Source: Balanoglossus misakiensis (lineage: Eukaryota; Hemichordata). From it: 64,000 bases of DNA. This document shows positions 25,747 to 37,586 of the stretch, in pieces. The position numbers and the translations under genes are program-made. Under the pieces are notes generated by a model. The model ran no database searches. It saw only the letters and a list, made by a program, of their open reading frames with translations, and had not been told where the DNA came from. Position 1 is the stretch's first letter, and each line of letters begins with the position of its first letter. The stretch lies in assembly GCA_040954595.2 (NCBI GenBank), contig CM082576.2, positions 12,152,001 to 12,216,000 on the forward strand, read 5' to 3'.

Positions 25747-26843
25747 AGCATAATACAACGTACTGGTTTACCATGTTGATATTATTGCATGCCTCCATCA
25801 CTGACACTATCTCTGTCCACTTAAAAATTAGTGCTGTTTGGTTTTTTCCAACAACGACGGATTATATAGGGTCAAGTTTTAATCTGTCTGGGGAGATTCG
25901 ACCCAATTCACTCCTAGTTACGAGAAAGACAGGGTGTTCCCTTTAAAGGGACAGAGTCACTCAATTTTGACATCATTTTGGTTATATCAGGTTTTTGAGA
26001 GGAAATTTATGTTGATCCGTTCATTGAAGTATGCCCTATCGCCCGTTGCTACAATTCATTTCACACCCAGTCCTTGTAAATGGGCTTACCAATTGAATAC
26101 TGCTACGATACAATTTTCGTATTGGCCAAAATGAATGATGGGGTATTCGTGTGGCATATCTGTTTACAGATCTGTGAGGTTAGTTTTAATAACTGGTCAT
26201 TCAGCATGTTTCAGTAATAAAAGAACGCGAATACTCATCAAATCCAACTAAGATTACCAACAATAATTCCATTGAAGTTCAAGTTGGGCAACTTTGTCTC
26301 CATTAGTGTCCAGTATGACTGATATTAACCACTGATAACTTGAAATGAGCAGTATGCTTTGATAAAATCAGGGACAAGTGACATAATTAGGCAATCTAGT
26401 TAACAAATCTGATGGATGAATTGGCTCGCCTTGTAAGCGGACCTCGGAATGCAGCGGTCATCGCCAGTATGCATTTGTATGTGAATTGCGCCACCAAGAG
26501 ATGGTGATTACGACGCACTTGGTGGCGCTCAACAGGTGGTTTCCGAGGGGGTCTGCGAAGTCGAGTGTGGGCCGTGCGACCATGAGGAACTGCAAGGATC
26601 TTTGGTGCAGACGCCAACATTATGTTTGAGAAACTTTATTGCTATAAAGATACTTTCTATTCCACAGCAGAGATATATCAATTCAATGTGCGCTTGAAAC
26701 TGTTTTACCAAAAGGTGTACATGTACTAAGTTGAAAAGAAGTGATTCAAAGTTTTCGAAGTAGCTTATCATAGAAACGTTGTATGAAAAAATACCAGTAA
26801 GAGTGTGTTAATACTCTCTCAACAAACCCACGTTACAATGTGT

Positions 26844-26849
26844 TTTATT
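26844..26849 (-). terminator. Polyadenylation signal of gene F
   Basis: AATAAA on the minus strand, about 90 bases beyond the gene F stop codon. The position is well suited to end this transcript. Confidence 0.5.
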
Positions 26850-26936
26850 AACAATACATGTACACCATAAATGTAGATTCTGAATGTCTATGAAACTAGA
26901 GCGAGAACAATGGGTTGAAGTTTTGATTGACAAAAT

Positions 26937-29533
26937 TCATAACTTGGTTTTAACCATTGCCTCTTGCATTTCTAGAATTTCCGCGGTTCGTCTGTTCTCC
27001 GTCAACTGGCCGAGAGCCTTGCGGAGTTGATCGATCGTTCGTTGAGATTTAGACTGCGGACAGTGGGCTGTGTTCCGGCCGCGTGACTCGATGAAGCGCC
27101 GATTTCTTATTCTCCGCTGTAACTCAATCTCGACGTCTCTCTCAATCTCGGCGTCGCTTCTCACTTTAAATGGTCCCACTGCACGTTGCATTGCAAGGGC
27201 GCTGCGATCTCGTCCAGCAGACATAACTCTTGAGAGAGCACCGCTGCCATCTTGTCCGCGGTCGTCGAGTTGTTCGGCGGCGATCGCATTAGCCGCCCGA
27301 CCTCGTTCACAGTCCGAAACAGTGTTGCTCAAGTCGCGAATCTCTGGATCAACGCTTGCGGCGCTGCCATCCGCAACCGATTCAGTTTCTTCCAGACAGG
27401 GGTCGGAATTTTTACGACGCAGACAAACACCGATGTCTGGCGGAGGAGTTTCCAGAATCAATGAGCGTCTCCTCTGAAGATTGATCGATCGATCTTCCTT
27501 CTTGCCCGGTCTTTTCTGGCCCAGTCGGAGTGAAATCGACTGCGGATACAACGCCCCCGTCTCCAATGCCCCCGTCGCGGTGTGTTGTCTTTGATCCCCG
27601 GTGATGTTGGCTGGGGTTTTGGTTCTTTCGGTGGGACTTGAACCGCAGACAATTGATCCGCGTCTTGTTTGTGTCGAAGTCTGCGATGGAGAATCGGGGA
27701 AGTCTTTGTCTGTCTCCCCACCTCCGCTCACCACGTCGTCCGCTGAGGTGTGATCGACTCCGTATTCTTTGTGCACGTCGTCTCTGGATTTTGACATCCT
27801 GCGGGAGGCCAAATTGTTTCCATCGGTTTGCTCTTCTGTGGCGTGATAAACCAACTCTTGGGGAATCGACAGCTGAAATAAAATATTACATGGGTGATAA
27901 AATGAATACAGGCACCCAAGATTGACATGTGTCCGTATATATGATTAAACGGGGTGACTGTCTAAGTTTTCGTGTGGCCCTCAAATAAATTATGTAGCGT
28001 GATATTCATTTTCCGCAATAAGTGCAACTCAATTTGCATAATTAGATGATTGATTTAACATGATTTCGCTAATCACAAACTTTTACCAGGTAAGAAGTAT
28101 AATCGGAATTTTAAAAATACGGAACGAAAATTTATCAAAACCATGAAAATATGATTCATCTGTGAGTAATTTAACATCCAAAACAGAACATTAACACAAC
28201 AGAGTATTTAGCGGTAATAACGATTAATGTCTCATAAATCTGTATACGTGAGATAATCTGTGGCATTACAGTGAACAAGAAAAAATGTTGAAATGCTCAC
28301 CGATGTTGTCATATCCTTGTTTTTAAACTGTATGGCTGGCAGAGAAGCTCGGCGTTTAAGGTTGGCCGTGGGTGGCATCAGAAATGTGTCATCGGCAGAG
28401 TTTTGACCGACGCGTTCCTTCACTCTCAATCCGGCGATGAGCTCCGTTCTTTCTTTTCTCAGCGACTCGAGACGGGACGTGGCGTTGGCCAGAAGTTCCG
28501 AGGACAGTGACGGGCGGCGCGCGGGTGTCGTTCTCGGTGTCGACGGAAGGCTCTCCGTTGACGATCGCAGAGAGCCCGAGCCCAGCGAAACCACGGACGA
28601 TCTCCTTGACGAGGCCGACGACCGTACTGACGAAAAAGAAGAAATGGACGCCTCCGAGGATCGTCTGGTCAGGCTCGCAGTTCCCGCTCTTGTAGGGATG
28701 TCGGCGAAACTGTCGTTGCATTTCTCAAGCAGCGGGTTTTCGCCTCTACAGCCCATTCCGGCGGGCACTTTGTCGGGTCTTGCTGAAGATGGTCTTGACG
28801 ATGGGGTAACAGTTATTTCTATGCCACTCAGAATGCCAGGTGTTGGCGAGGCTTCATTTCGTATCGAGCAGATTTTGCCTTTATCGTCATTTACACACCC
28901 ATCTTCGAATTCGCTCAACACATGGTTTTCTACTGGTACAACGTTCTTACTTTCAAAGTCTATGCATTCTCTCTCGTCCGTGCTCCCTCCAACGTTTTCC
29001 CCGGTTTCGTCGGCAGTGGGATCTTTCTTGGCATATTCACATTCCGAAAAATTCGCGTTTGACAAAGTCGTCTTCAGCGGTATGCCGGGTTTATCGTCGT
29101 CGGAACTTCGCTTGTAGTCTTCAAGTACCCTAGCATATTCTGGACTGGGCCTTGCGCCACAGGCCGTGCTCGGGTGTGGGTATCGTGCGTCACGGCCCCA
29201 TATGAGATGAAGCCTCGGGCTCTCGTCGTCGTCCCTTGCTTTGGACTGTCCGTCGACTGTTCGCGGCGACAATTTCGCGGTCAATATCTCTTTGCTGGCG
29301 CGTCTGTAGATGTATTTGCATCCCTTGCCAGGAGGCTCGATCACGTTGTCGGACTCTGCATGCGCACCTTCGGGGATTTGATAGTGTCCTTCCTTCCACG
29401 TCACCTTTCTCGACAAATCTCTTGGCCTCTGTCCGCCACCGGCAGTTTCAACGCTGTCGTTCACCCACTCGCCCTTCGTCAGACAGTAGTAGGAAGACAC
29501 CTCCTTTCTGACCATCTCTCTCTTTGCAGACAT
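26937..29533 (-). CDS. Uncharacterized Ser/Arg-rich protein, gene F (722 aa, two coding exons)
   Basis: Coding exons are 29533-28301 and 27872-26937, joined in phase 0 (donor ACATCG|GTGAGC, acceptor TTATTTCAG|CTG). This gives 411 plus 311 residues. Upstream, a TATA box at 29981-29987, a donor GTGAGT just after 29789 and an acceptor before 29673 with a ten-T tract suggest a non-coding first exon. The second exon then has a five-codon upstream frame (29565-29548) before the chosen ATG. The protein is hydrophilic, with a long Ser/Arg stretch around residues 300-360, a helical segment at about 365-385, KRRASLPAI at 393-401, and two charged helices near the C-terminus. The SLPAI motif and position suggest kinship with the neighbouring array, but the family coil core is not clear and the gene has an intron. 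It could be an unrelated neighbour. Function unknown. Confidence 0.65.
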
Positions 29534-29547
29534 CACAGGTTCGTCTG

Positions 29548-29565
29548 TCACAGAGTTCGATACAT
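29548..29565 (-). promoter_or_regulatory. Short upstream open reading frame in the gene F leader
   Basis: ATG followed by four codons and TGA (MYRTL), ending 14 bases before the proposed gene F start codon. If transcribed as proposed, scanning ribosomes would meet it first, so it may dampen or condition translation of gene F. Confidence 0.35.
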
Positions 29566-29980
29566 CCAATTGTGGGAGGGAATGATCTCTTCCCCCTCGA
29601 CAGTAAGCAGCGGAAGCCCGAGCTTGATTCCACGGCCCGGCGATACTTCTAGAACTCGGACAGATTGATCTTCCTCGAATGTACGTGGGAAAAAAAAAAC
29701 AGTCGACGATTATTCTAGCCAGGTTCCTCCTGGCAGTAGACTAAACAGAGCACTCGGTGCCGTCTTTTATCAATCTTGGCACACTCACTTGCTGCCAATG
29801 ATTGGCGGCTGCGCAGTCTCTCCGGCAGGACAACCACATAAAATCTCTCTCAAGTCCACACGAGATATAGATGACTGCCAAATACCCGAGACTCAACCAA
29901 CACGCACGGTCAAATACGCACACAGGTTTCTCCTTGGCGAAGATCAACGGTTGTGATACAGAGGCGCCGTTGGTGCCGTT

Positions 29981-29987
29981 ATTTATA
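29981..29987 (-). promoter_or_regulatory. TATA box of gene F
   Basis: TATAAAT on the minus strand. A transcript starting about 30 bases downstream would include a first exon ending at 29789, where a consensus donor (CAA|GTGAGT) is present. Confidence 0.45.
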
Positions 29988-30284
29988 CTACTTGCGGAAC
30001 CTCTATTATGTATCGCCTAATGACAAGGTGTAAAACACCACATTCAGGGCGGTGCTGGCATGGTATTAAATGCAAAACAGTTAAATTACCTAATAAGGTT
30101 GTGGCCATTGCTGTTTCGCTTCGTGGACTTTCATTTTTTTAAACGTTTTAATGTAAACCCCCTTTGATCTCCCGCGACAAATAGGGAACGACGTTAACTC
30201 CATATCTATACCAACATGACAATTAAAACGCTGAAAATAACGACAGGAAAAACAAGACGACAGTATAAAATGTCGTGTCTTACC

Positions 30285-30410
30285 CCCCCCCCCCACTAGA
30301 ATATGGAAAGACCCTGATGATCTCCTGAACTTGAACGTCACCGGCAAGCGTGAAAAAATACACTATGGGTAATCCTTGGAAGATTAGTGGTAATTGCTTC
30401 AATCCATGAC
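30285..30410. repeat. Diverged direct repeat, copy 1
   Basis: Shares the 19-base word CTCCTGAACTTGAACGTCA with copy 2, plus flanking similarity on both sides: an AGAAT-TGGAA-GA block before it, and AATCCT-TGGA followed by AATC-ATGA-GTTA after it. Partner at 31590-31735. Confidence 0.6.
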
Positions 30411-31589
30411 GTTACGCAAGCATTGATGGTAACAAATTAATATTATTTAGTGAACTGATGACATCGTTGTGAAAATCATTTTAAAATAATCATGACAATG
30501 AATTGTCCCCGGGCTATGCAGTGTATTTTGTGTAAAAAAAAAAAAGCATTAAACGATATATTTACAGGAACATTGACGGAATGGACAAATTCGAACCTTA
30601 ATATCAGTTTGTGTAAGGGAAAGCAAGCATTAAGCATATGATGTACATTTGTACTATAGTTTGTTGATTCTATACCATTGAGAGTAGACTTGATTCAGGG
30701 TAACGCATGTAGCAGTTGTCGCAAAAAGACATGTGGTTTTGCTCGGCGAAGTTTGACTGGGCTATATTGGACATTTCATGACAATAATTCGCAGAATATT
30801 TTCGACCGGCTTTAGATGAGCACACTAACAAATATCGCTTCTAGTTTAGAATCACCAAACCTGAGTATAAGATCTTTGTGGACTTGAAAACATTTGTACG
30901 CAATCTTTTGAACATTGTAACAGTAACATTTTATTTAATGATATTTATTTAGTAAATATACTAATTTGGTATAAAAATGGACAAGCTATCTATACACAGA
31001 GGGCAACTTGCCCAACAGTTAGATGTACACCAGGTTATGTCATGTTACAATGGAAAGACAAATACGATAATTGTCCATTTTCCCCTCTTCCCTGCCAAAA
31101 GGGGTGGGGCACACAATATTTCGAAAGGAGCGAATTAAAAATAGTCCGTGGCTATTTTGGGCCTCGGCATTTTTATGATTTGTTTGTTTAGAATGACTTC
31201 ATATAGTCAAGTATCACGGAGACAAAAAGGTACCAGGAGGCAAATAACTAAAAATAGACATATGAGCTTGTTTTGGAGCCTCAGATAGAGTGGTATTAAA
31301 AATTATGGGGCACGGTCGCCTTCGGATTGAAGAAGATCTAGACTAGGAAAACACTAACATAGAAAGGGCAAACACGTTTTGTGGCCAAAGTTGAGAGTGG
31401 TCGCGGAAGTAAGGCATTTTATGTCAAAGAGTGATTCTGTTGCAAATGGCATCAACTACACTTCTCGCTCGTGGCGTCATTGAAATAAATTCCGAAGGTG
31501 AGAATGAAAATGCGATGCTACACCGTATGCCACATCTCATAATGAAACTGGTTTAATTGTGACACGGATATAATCGTTATAACCCCACT

Positions 31590-31735
31590 TCATCAGAATG
31601 GAAGAAATTCCCGAACTCCTGAACTTGAACGTCAAGGGTTTTTTTTCAGCATAAACACGCACAAAAAGCGTAGAAGCCACAACACGGCAGAATCCTCTGG
31701 AGTATAGTCAATTACTCAAATCGATGAAGTTATGT
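31590..31735. repeat. Diverged direct repeat, copy 2
   Basis: Same orientation as copy 1, about 1.3 kb away, with several indels, including a T-rich insertion after the shared 19-base word. It could be an old segmental duplication or two insertions of one uncharacterised element. Confidence 0.6.
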
Positions 31736-32913
31736 TTACAAAACTGGTATCACTACTAAAATGCACAAGGATTATAGCTATGATTCCACTGGTGATAATT
31801 TTTTTTGTAAAGAACATATCTGAATGGAAAAATAAAGTTAGACATTAAAACTTTACTATTCTAAACATTTTAAAGGTAGATATTGATTCTTGCCCATATA
31901 CACAGGGTTCAATGAACGATGTGCCAACGTGCATGGACTGTAGTGTCCACTTTCTATGGCGCCAGTCCATGTCCTATAGGGTACGTCTCTCGTTTTGACA
32001 CGAAACCAGACGCCGCGGCGACAGTTGAATTAACGACATCGTAGCATCGGCATGCCGTAAAATCACGAACCACAACTTGCTAACATTGACTTAGCGGGGA
32101 GATCTGTGACCAACGTGTGTCGCAAAACATTATACATTTCATTTGATTTTATTCTGAAGACTGAAACCTTGAAATGCATGAACGATTTATTGATGGAGAA
32201 TTTGTTTTGCGAAATCCGTCAAGGAGGTCGCATTGTCGTTTTGTCAGCAGATGGGATTGTTGGGCAGGTAATTATTAATCTATATTTATTGCTTTTAAAA
32301 TACAAGGTTCGCGCAAGCAGTAAACCCAGATTCAAGGAGACAGGTCAAATTAACGGCATGTTGTGAAGGGAAACAAACCGTCTATGGGCATTGAAATACG
32401 AAGACGAAAGTAAACACACACTTCGGGTTATAGTTATGACTTTTGGGCGCAAAGCCAATCTTTTTTGATGAGATTCGACATATTCATCAAAGGAGATATG
32501 GATACACAAATGAATAAAAGTAGTGAGTTGTCTGGAATCAATTATACTAGAGCAAATAAATGTATCGATTCCATGCCTGTATTTGAACCAGGATGAAGTC
32601 AGAGACCTTTTCCAATGATCACAAATCAAACACTGCGGCCTGCTTGGTTGTTTACTTTTATTTTCTTCTAAAAACAAAATCACACAGCGTACTAATTCCG
32701 TCTTGATTAAAAGTTTCAGTCCCTTGCAGGCTACACATTAGCCTCCGAACATAACCACCGAGGCCTTTGTGGTCATCGAGCAGCAGAGCGCCCTCACATG
32801 ACGTATATTTCAGTCTAATTCCTTTCCTCGTCCTATGATTTTGCTCAATAAACATTGCTTATGTATGAAACACTAGATATTTTGCAATATTTAAGACAAT
32901 TGGTTTAATATTC

Positions 32914-32919
32914 TTTATT
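32914..32919 (-). terminator. Polyadenylation signal of GALM
   Basis: AATAAA on the minus strand, about 190 bases after the GALM stop codon, with GT-containing sequence beyond it. It is the first consensus signal after the stop. Confidence 0.6.
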
Positions 32920-33110
32920 TCTCCTTGAATATATATAGGCAAGTAAATCAGTCTCTTTGTACTCTGTTACACTGATTGTAAAATTCTCTTTGTCATAAGA
33001 TCAATGACATGGATCACATTTGGTGAAGTGATTGCACAATCAAAGCCCTGGATGCTGGGCATCCAATCAGATTGACCCTACTATCGAAGGCAAAGTTCCG
33101 TGCATGTTAA

Positions 33111-35736
33111 TCAATGGGCAACTGAAAACTTGTACCATGTTGTATGGTCATACGTGTCTCCGGCTTGTAGAACACTGTTGGGAAAGTTTGGCTGCAACAG
33201 GAAAGAAAAGGAATCAATCAGTAAAGCATGGGAGACATAAAATAGGCTAAGTGGTACATGCATCTGCAGTAGCCACTGAGAAGCCTGTGAAATATTTGCA
33301 AATTGTACCTATTATAAAATTCCTGCTCTGTGTGCCGTCTGGGTGGTACTGAAGTCATTTTTCGCAAAGTGGTGTGCTGTACTAGCACTCTGCAGCACCA
33401 CTTTAGCGTGCATCAAACCAGAAATTCAAAACTTAAGCAAGCAGAGCATGAAATAATTTCTCCACAAACTGGAGAAGAAGTTGAGCACGGGAGAATTAAA
33501 GCACACACCCGATTGATTGCATTCGGATAATTCTGTGTTTCCAGGCAGAATCCAGAGTGTTTGGGATACTTTTTTCCTTCCTTGCACGAAGCCACGCCCT
33601 CCAGATAATTTGAGGAGTAGAAGTGAACCGAGGGCTGGGTGGTGAATGCCTCCAATACGCGTCCAGACTTCGGATGAACAACTCTGTGAGAGAAAATGTT
33701 TGTTCCGTGACAATATACTATGCTGTTGAGTCTATAAGTGGGAAAGTTTCGCTTATTTGAACAACAGCCTCCTCTGATTTCATCCAAGCAAGCATCATAG
33801 GTGACACTGGAAATCTCAAGGTTGTAAATCAACCATTGAGAGTTTTACCTTGCGAATGGTTCTTTTTGTTTCTCTTTGGAAGACTTGAGACAGAATGAGT
33901 TGTCATAGCCACCAGGAACTTGGTGAACTCGGTCGCCGATAGCAACTGGTTGTCTCAGGTCGTACAACGTTCCTTCGACTGATCTTATTTCACCTGTGGA
34001 ATAATCAGAAACGTGACGCGATGATTTCAGATCTGATCTATCTTGTGCAAGTGGCCAAATTACATTTCCATATGCATACGACTGCAGGGGATGGTGTCTT
34101 GGAAAAATCTTGCAGCATTTATCCTGGCAGTTCTGTGACTTCTACAGTATATACAGGTTGACATGCAGGGACCGCCCCACTGCACTACCTACTGGTACTG
34201 TACTTTCTTAGACATACCTGTTGGAACCTGAGTCTCATCCAAGGCAATATAGCTTTCTGCAGATATCGAGATTTGATGGTCATACATATCTGGGGTACCC
34301 TGTAATTAGCAAAAAACATTTTCAAAATCTTAGTACCGTAATGTTTATCCTTCATTGAACATCCGATGAGACTTTGTTTTCCAGTGAAATTATCAATTTC
34401 ATTGGAATCATTTGCTGTGCACAATCTCACCCCTCATTAAAAATTACAATTTTAACTTCTATGTTGCTATCTACGTAGGAACATATAGACATCAGTCAAT
34501 TCTCAGAAAAAATATTGGCAAAAAAGTAATCCAAGACTTTGACTGTTTTTATACTTACATGTCCGGCTAAATTGAAGTAGGAATGGTTGGTCAGACTGAC
34601 GGGAGTGGCTTGCGTACACTGGGCTGTGATGTGAATGACAATCTCATTTTCCGCCGTCAGTCGATAGGTGACTTGTGTTGTCAGTTCCCCAGGGTAGCCT
34701 TCCTCCCCATCTGGGCTGACGTAGGTCAGTTTGACGCCGTCTCCTTCCACAGCACCAACCCAGTTTTTCTGTAATTTCATTCAAAGTTTTGAAATGTATA
34801 CACTATAAGATGGAGCTGATTGACTTTTGCTTGACAAGGGTGGAATATTCATTATGGTACAGTGAAATGGTGGGAAAAGTTTACAACATCTATATATATT
34901 ATTTTTGAGATGTGTTTGAAGTAGATATTTGCTTTACTTCAAACACATACCAAAACTAATTGATAAATGGTGTGTTTACATCCATAAACTTGTTACACAA
35001 TCTGCTCTGGTATATATACATGTATAGAAAGATAAGAGTGTCTTGCCAACATGAGATACCAAAGCATACAAGACATATAGTTGTATTGTATGATTTTACA
35101 ATATGAATCAAATTCCAGTGCACAAGAAAAGGTGGGGTGAAATACTTATGTAATATTTCATCAGATCACATCAGATAAAACACCACTATAAACTTGAGGA
35201 TTTGAAGGTGGATTCCTTGGACATAGCCTTACCCGAGAGAATCCTTGAAATCCTCCATGAAGATGGTTTGGTCCATTATTGACCGTCAACTGATATTCCT
35301 TGCCGTTGACGGTGATTTTACCATCGCCTATTCTGTTTGCCACTCGACCAACAATTTCACCGAGGTAGAAGCCGTCATTTTCATAATCTGTCAAATTTTG
35401 GAAGATATGTTACTTAAGTGAAGGGAAAAAATGTGCATGTACACTTTCATACGTGGGTTAATACGTTCTAGTGCATACATGTATTAAATTGGCAGATTGG
35501 TAGAAGAAATTAATGTCTGTGAGTATAGACGTATTCATACCCTCTACTGTGGAATACGCAAGTACCACATCATCATAGCTGCCTGTCTTGTCTGGGACTC
35601 GTATGGAGGTTATGGCAGCACCGAAGTCAATGACCTGCACAACCACGCCATGGCTGTTCTTCAGAGTGTATCTGGAGACAACTTGACCATCCTTGGTTTT
35701 GCCAAAGACGTCAACATTTACAGTTGTAGAGCTCAT
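33111..35736 (-). CDS. GALM: Galactose mutarotase (aldose 1-epimerase)
   Basis: Cytosolic enzyme that interconverts alpha- and beta-D-galactose, the first step feeding the Leloir pathway. Seven coding exons read 35736-35541, 35387-35233, 34768-34559, 34299-34218, 33993-33849, 33683-33509 and 33191-33111. All have GT-AG ends and matching phases and give 347 residues (human enzyme about 342). Family landmarks: GRVANRI (79-85), HLHGGF with His109, SPDGEEGYPG, TNHSYFNLAGH with the catalytic acid His179, a GYDNSF Asp at 245, and FCLETQN with the catalytic base Glu311. The C-terminus (DTYDHTTWYKFSV) matches the conserved family end. A consensus acceptor lies two bases before the ATG, so the first exon is probably non-coding and located further right, toward 36 kb. 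It is divergently arranged with the dioxygenase gene. The set of residues is complete and no defect is seen. Confidence 0.96.
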
Positions 35737-35739
35737 TCC

Positions 35740-37520
35740 TGTCAAAGTGATAAATGAGTTTGCATTAGCAACTGTCTTGCTCACATATTTCCAGATCCCT
35801 CTTTCACCACTAATTTTCAAGCCCCTCCCCCCCCCCTATTTTTTGTGATCACTGCCTTATAGCGCACCCAAGGTCAGCACTTGGTAAATGGTACATGATC
35901 TTTAGCAAGAGGCAGGAGCAAGACCCCTGTCTCCTTGTATTGTATGTGGTAGTAACCTCAGTCGATGTTACACGGCCTCCACCACAGACCGAGGAGGTGG
36001 AGTCCGTGTAACGATGGGAACACACAAAGCACAGACTCCAGAGCTATAACACATGAAACACGTTGGCACTGCACTGCACTCAATTGTCACCGATGCGACG
36101 AAAGTACGCCGTTACGAAATTTCAGTGGCCTTACCTTGGAAACATTGATTGATACACGATAAATAATTATTTGTGCAGGGTTTGACCAAACGGAACCAGG
36201 TTTGATCACTGATGGAGCAGATCGGTATTAAAACTTCGGGTTTGTGGGCGTGGCGATCAGGTCACCGCCCCGGGGTCACCGCATCTGCGTACTGTATTTC
36301 GGGTTGTGGTTTGTAAGATTGCGTAATACATTTAGTTGTAGCACAGTCGCTTGTCAAGTTACCTGGGTAACGCCATCGGGGCCGGAGTACTGGCCTGCGA
36401 TGTTTCCTTTTTCATGATCGACATTACATTTGCAGCCCGCCATGGCGAAGGCCCTAAGCTCATGATAGAATTTCATTCATTCATTCATCCATTCATTCAT
36501 CTATCTATCCATCCACCCATTCATTCACTCACTCACCCACTCGTGTATTCATTCATTCATTCATTCATTCATTCATTCATTCCCTCACTCACTCTCATTC
36601 ATTCATTCAATTGTACATTTTTACCAGACCGCGAGAAAACAAGACAATGCACAAAAACAATCTACGTTCATTGTGAACATGGTGAATGTGACGGATTCAA
36701 CTTCGACCATTGGTGGCGCTGTATAACCGTACCCGGAAAAGTTTGCTTCCGGTTGTTGTCAACAACTTGTCAAGATGCGACATCGTGCGTAGAAACCGGA
36801 CTCTTCACCTCATTCCGAAGAATATGACAACAAATGCCCCCTGACGTGTACTGACAACCACAACGAGTCGACGTGTTATGAGGTATTTTCTATTTTCGAC
36901 GATCACGTAATCACTATCGGCGCGCATATATATTTCATGTTTTCAAATACAGCTGTACACAGTGTACAGACAAGTCTAAATTCCAGAGAACAGTCCGAGA
37001 CGCCAGAAGCACCTGAGCTGAAGGTGATTGAAATGATCTGAGTCTATGGCGACAACATTGCCAACATTGCTTTGCTTGCCTTAGGCAGAAAGTTCAAGTG
37101 AGCTTGGTTGCGTATGTCGAATGTTTGTTGTAGAAAACACACTGGGGTCTGGATTGCAGACTAGCATACACTGTGATGAGAAAAATTTTAATCCACAAGC
37201 TGGAGCTCATATGGGCTATGTGGGTTATGATTAGCTGTAGTACACTTGTTTTGCTGAGACAACCCGACAGATTAGCAAATTGTTTGGCGAATAACACTGA
37301 CAATGAAAGTGTTGGCTAGTTGAAACTGGGGGTGGGCTAGTGATCTTGTGTTGTTACAAGCCCCAGTGCATGCAGTGGTATTGGATCTGAAAACAGTTTG
37401 CTCTCACTCCTGCCCATGGCATAGACCCTCAAGGCTCAAGGACAGTTGTCACGTCAAAGGCCTACGCCCTAATAATAAATTGCACATTTCTGATTTACAT
37501 ATTTCACTTCCTTGTTTGAA
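35740..37520. other. Divergent intergenic region between GALM and the dioxygenase gene
   Basis: Probably contains the untranslated first exons and promoters of both genes. A CpG-richer patch near 36240-36295 is a candidate GALM start region. A consensus acceptor with a long pyrimidine tract at 37520-37522 precedes the first coding exon of the dioxygenase gene. An ATTC microsatellite lies in the middle. No other gene is supported. Confidence 0.5.
36472..36609. repeat. (ATTC)n microsatellite
   Basis: Tandem ATTC units with ATCC, ATCT and ACTC variants in the centre, about 138 bases. Simple sequence producing His/Ser/Ile frames with no coding meaning. Confidence 0.93.
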
Positions 37521-37586
37521 CAGAAAATCTCACCTGGTCCCAAAGAGACACAAGACTTTGCTCCACTCGAGACGAGAACCACCACA

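Larger units (their letters stand above)
23733..26936. other. Spacer between array member E and gene F
   Basis: Contains the member E promoter (TATA-like run at 23923-23932), an AACAC microsatellite and the 3' flank of gene F. Two overlapping frames of about 145-150 codons on opposite strands at 24.5-25.15 kb have no recognisable features, and I regard them as chance. Confidence 0.45.
29988..32900. other. Spacer between gene F and GALM
   Basis: AT-rich, no supported gene. It holds a diverged direct repeat pair (30285-30410 and 31590-31735) and a run of 13 C at about 30284-30296. A small plus-strand frame at 32.1-32.37 kb is followed in frame by a GTAATT donor-like site, but it has no partner exon or recognisable content. 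Confidence 0.45.

Noticed and set aside
25534-25946. Thr/Gln/His-rich and Cys/Val-rich frames
   Set aside because: Produced by the AACAC microsatellite read in different frames.
29741-29947. 68-codon minus-strand frame as a coding first exon of gene F
   Set aside because: It begins at TTG, not ATG, and splicing it to the next exon in phase leads to an early stop. It is better explained as a non-coding leader exon.
32106-32366. Plus-strand frame followed by a GTAATT donor-like site
   Set aside because: No compatible downstream exon or recognisable protein content was found before GALM, so a single-exon candidate is not supportable.
36351-36827. 158-codon His/Ile/Ser-rich plus-strand frame
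   Set aside because: Driven by the ATTC microsatellite. No conserved content and no splice context.
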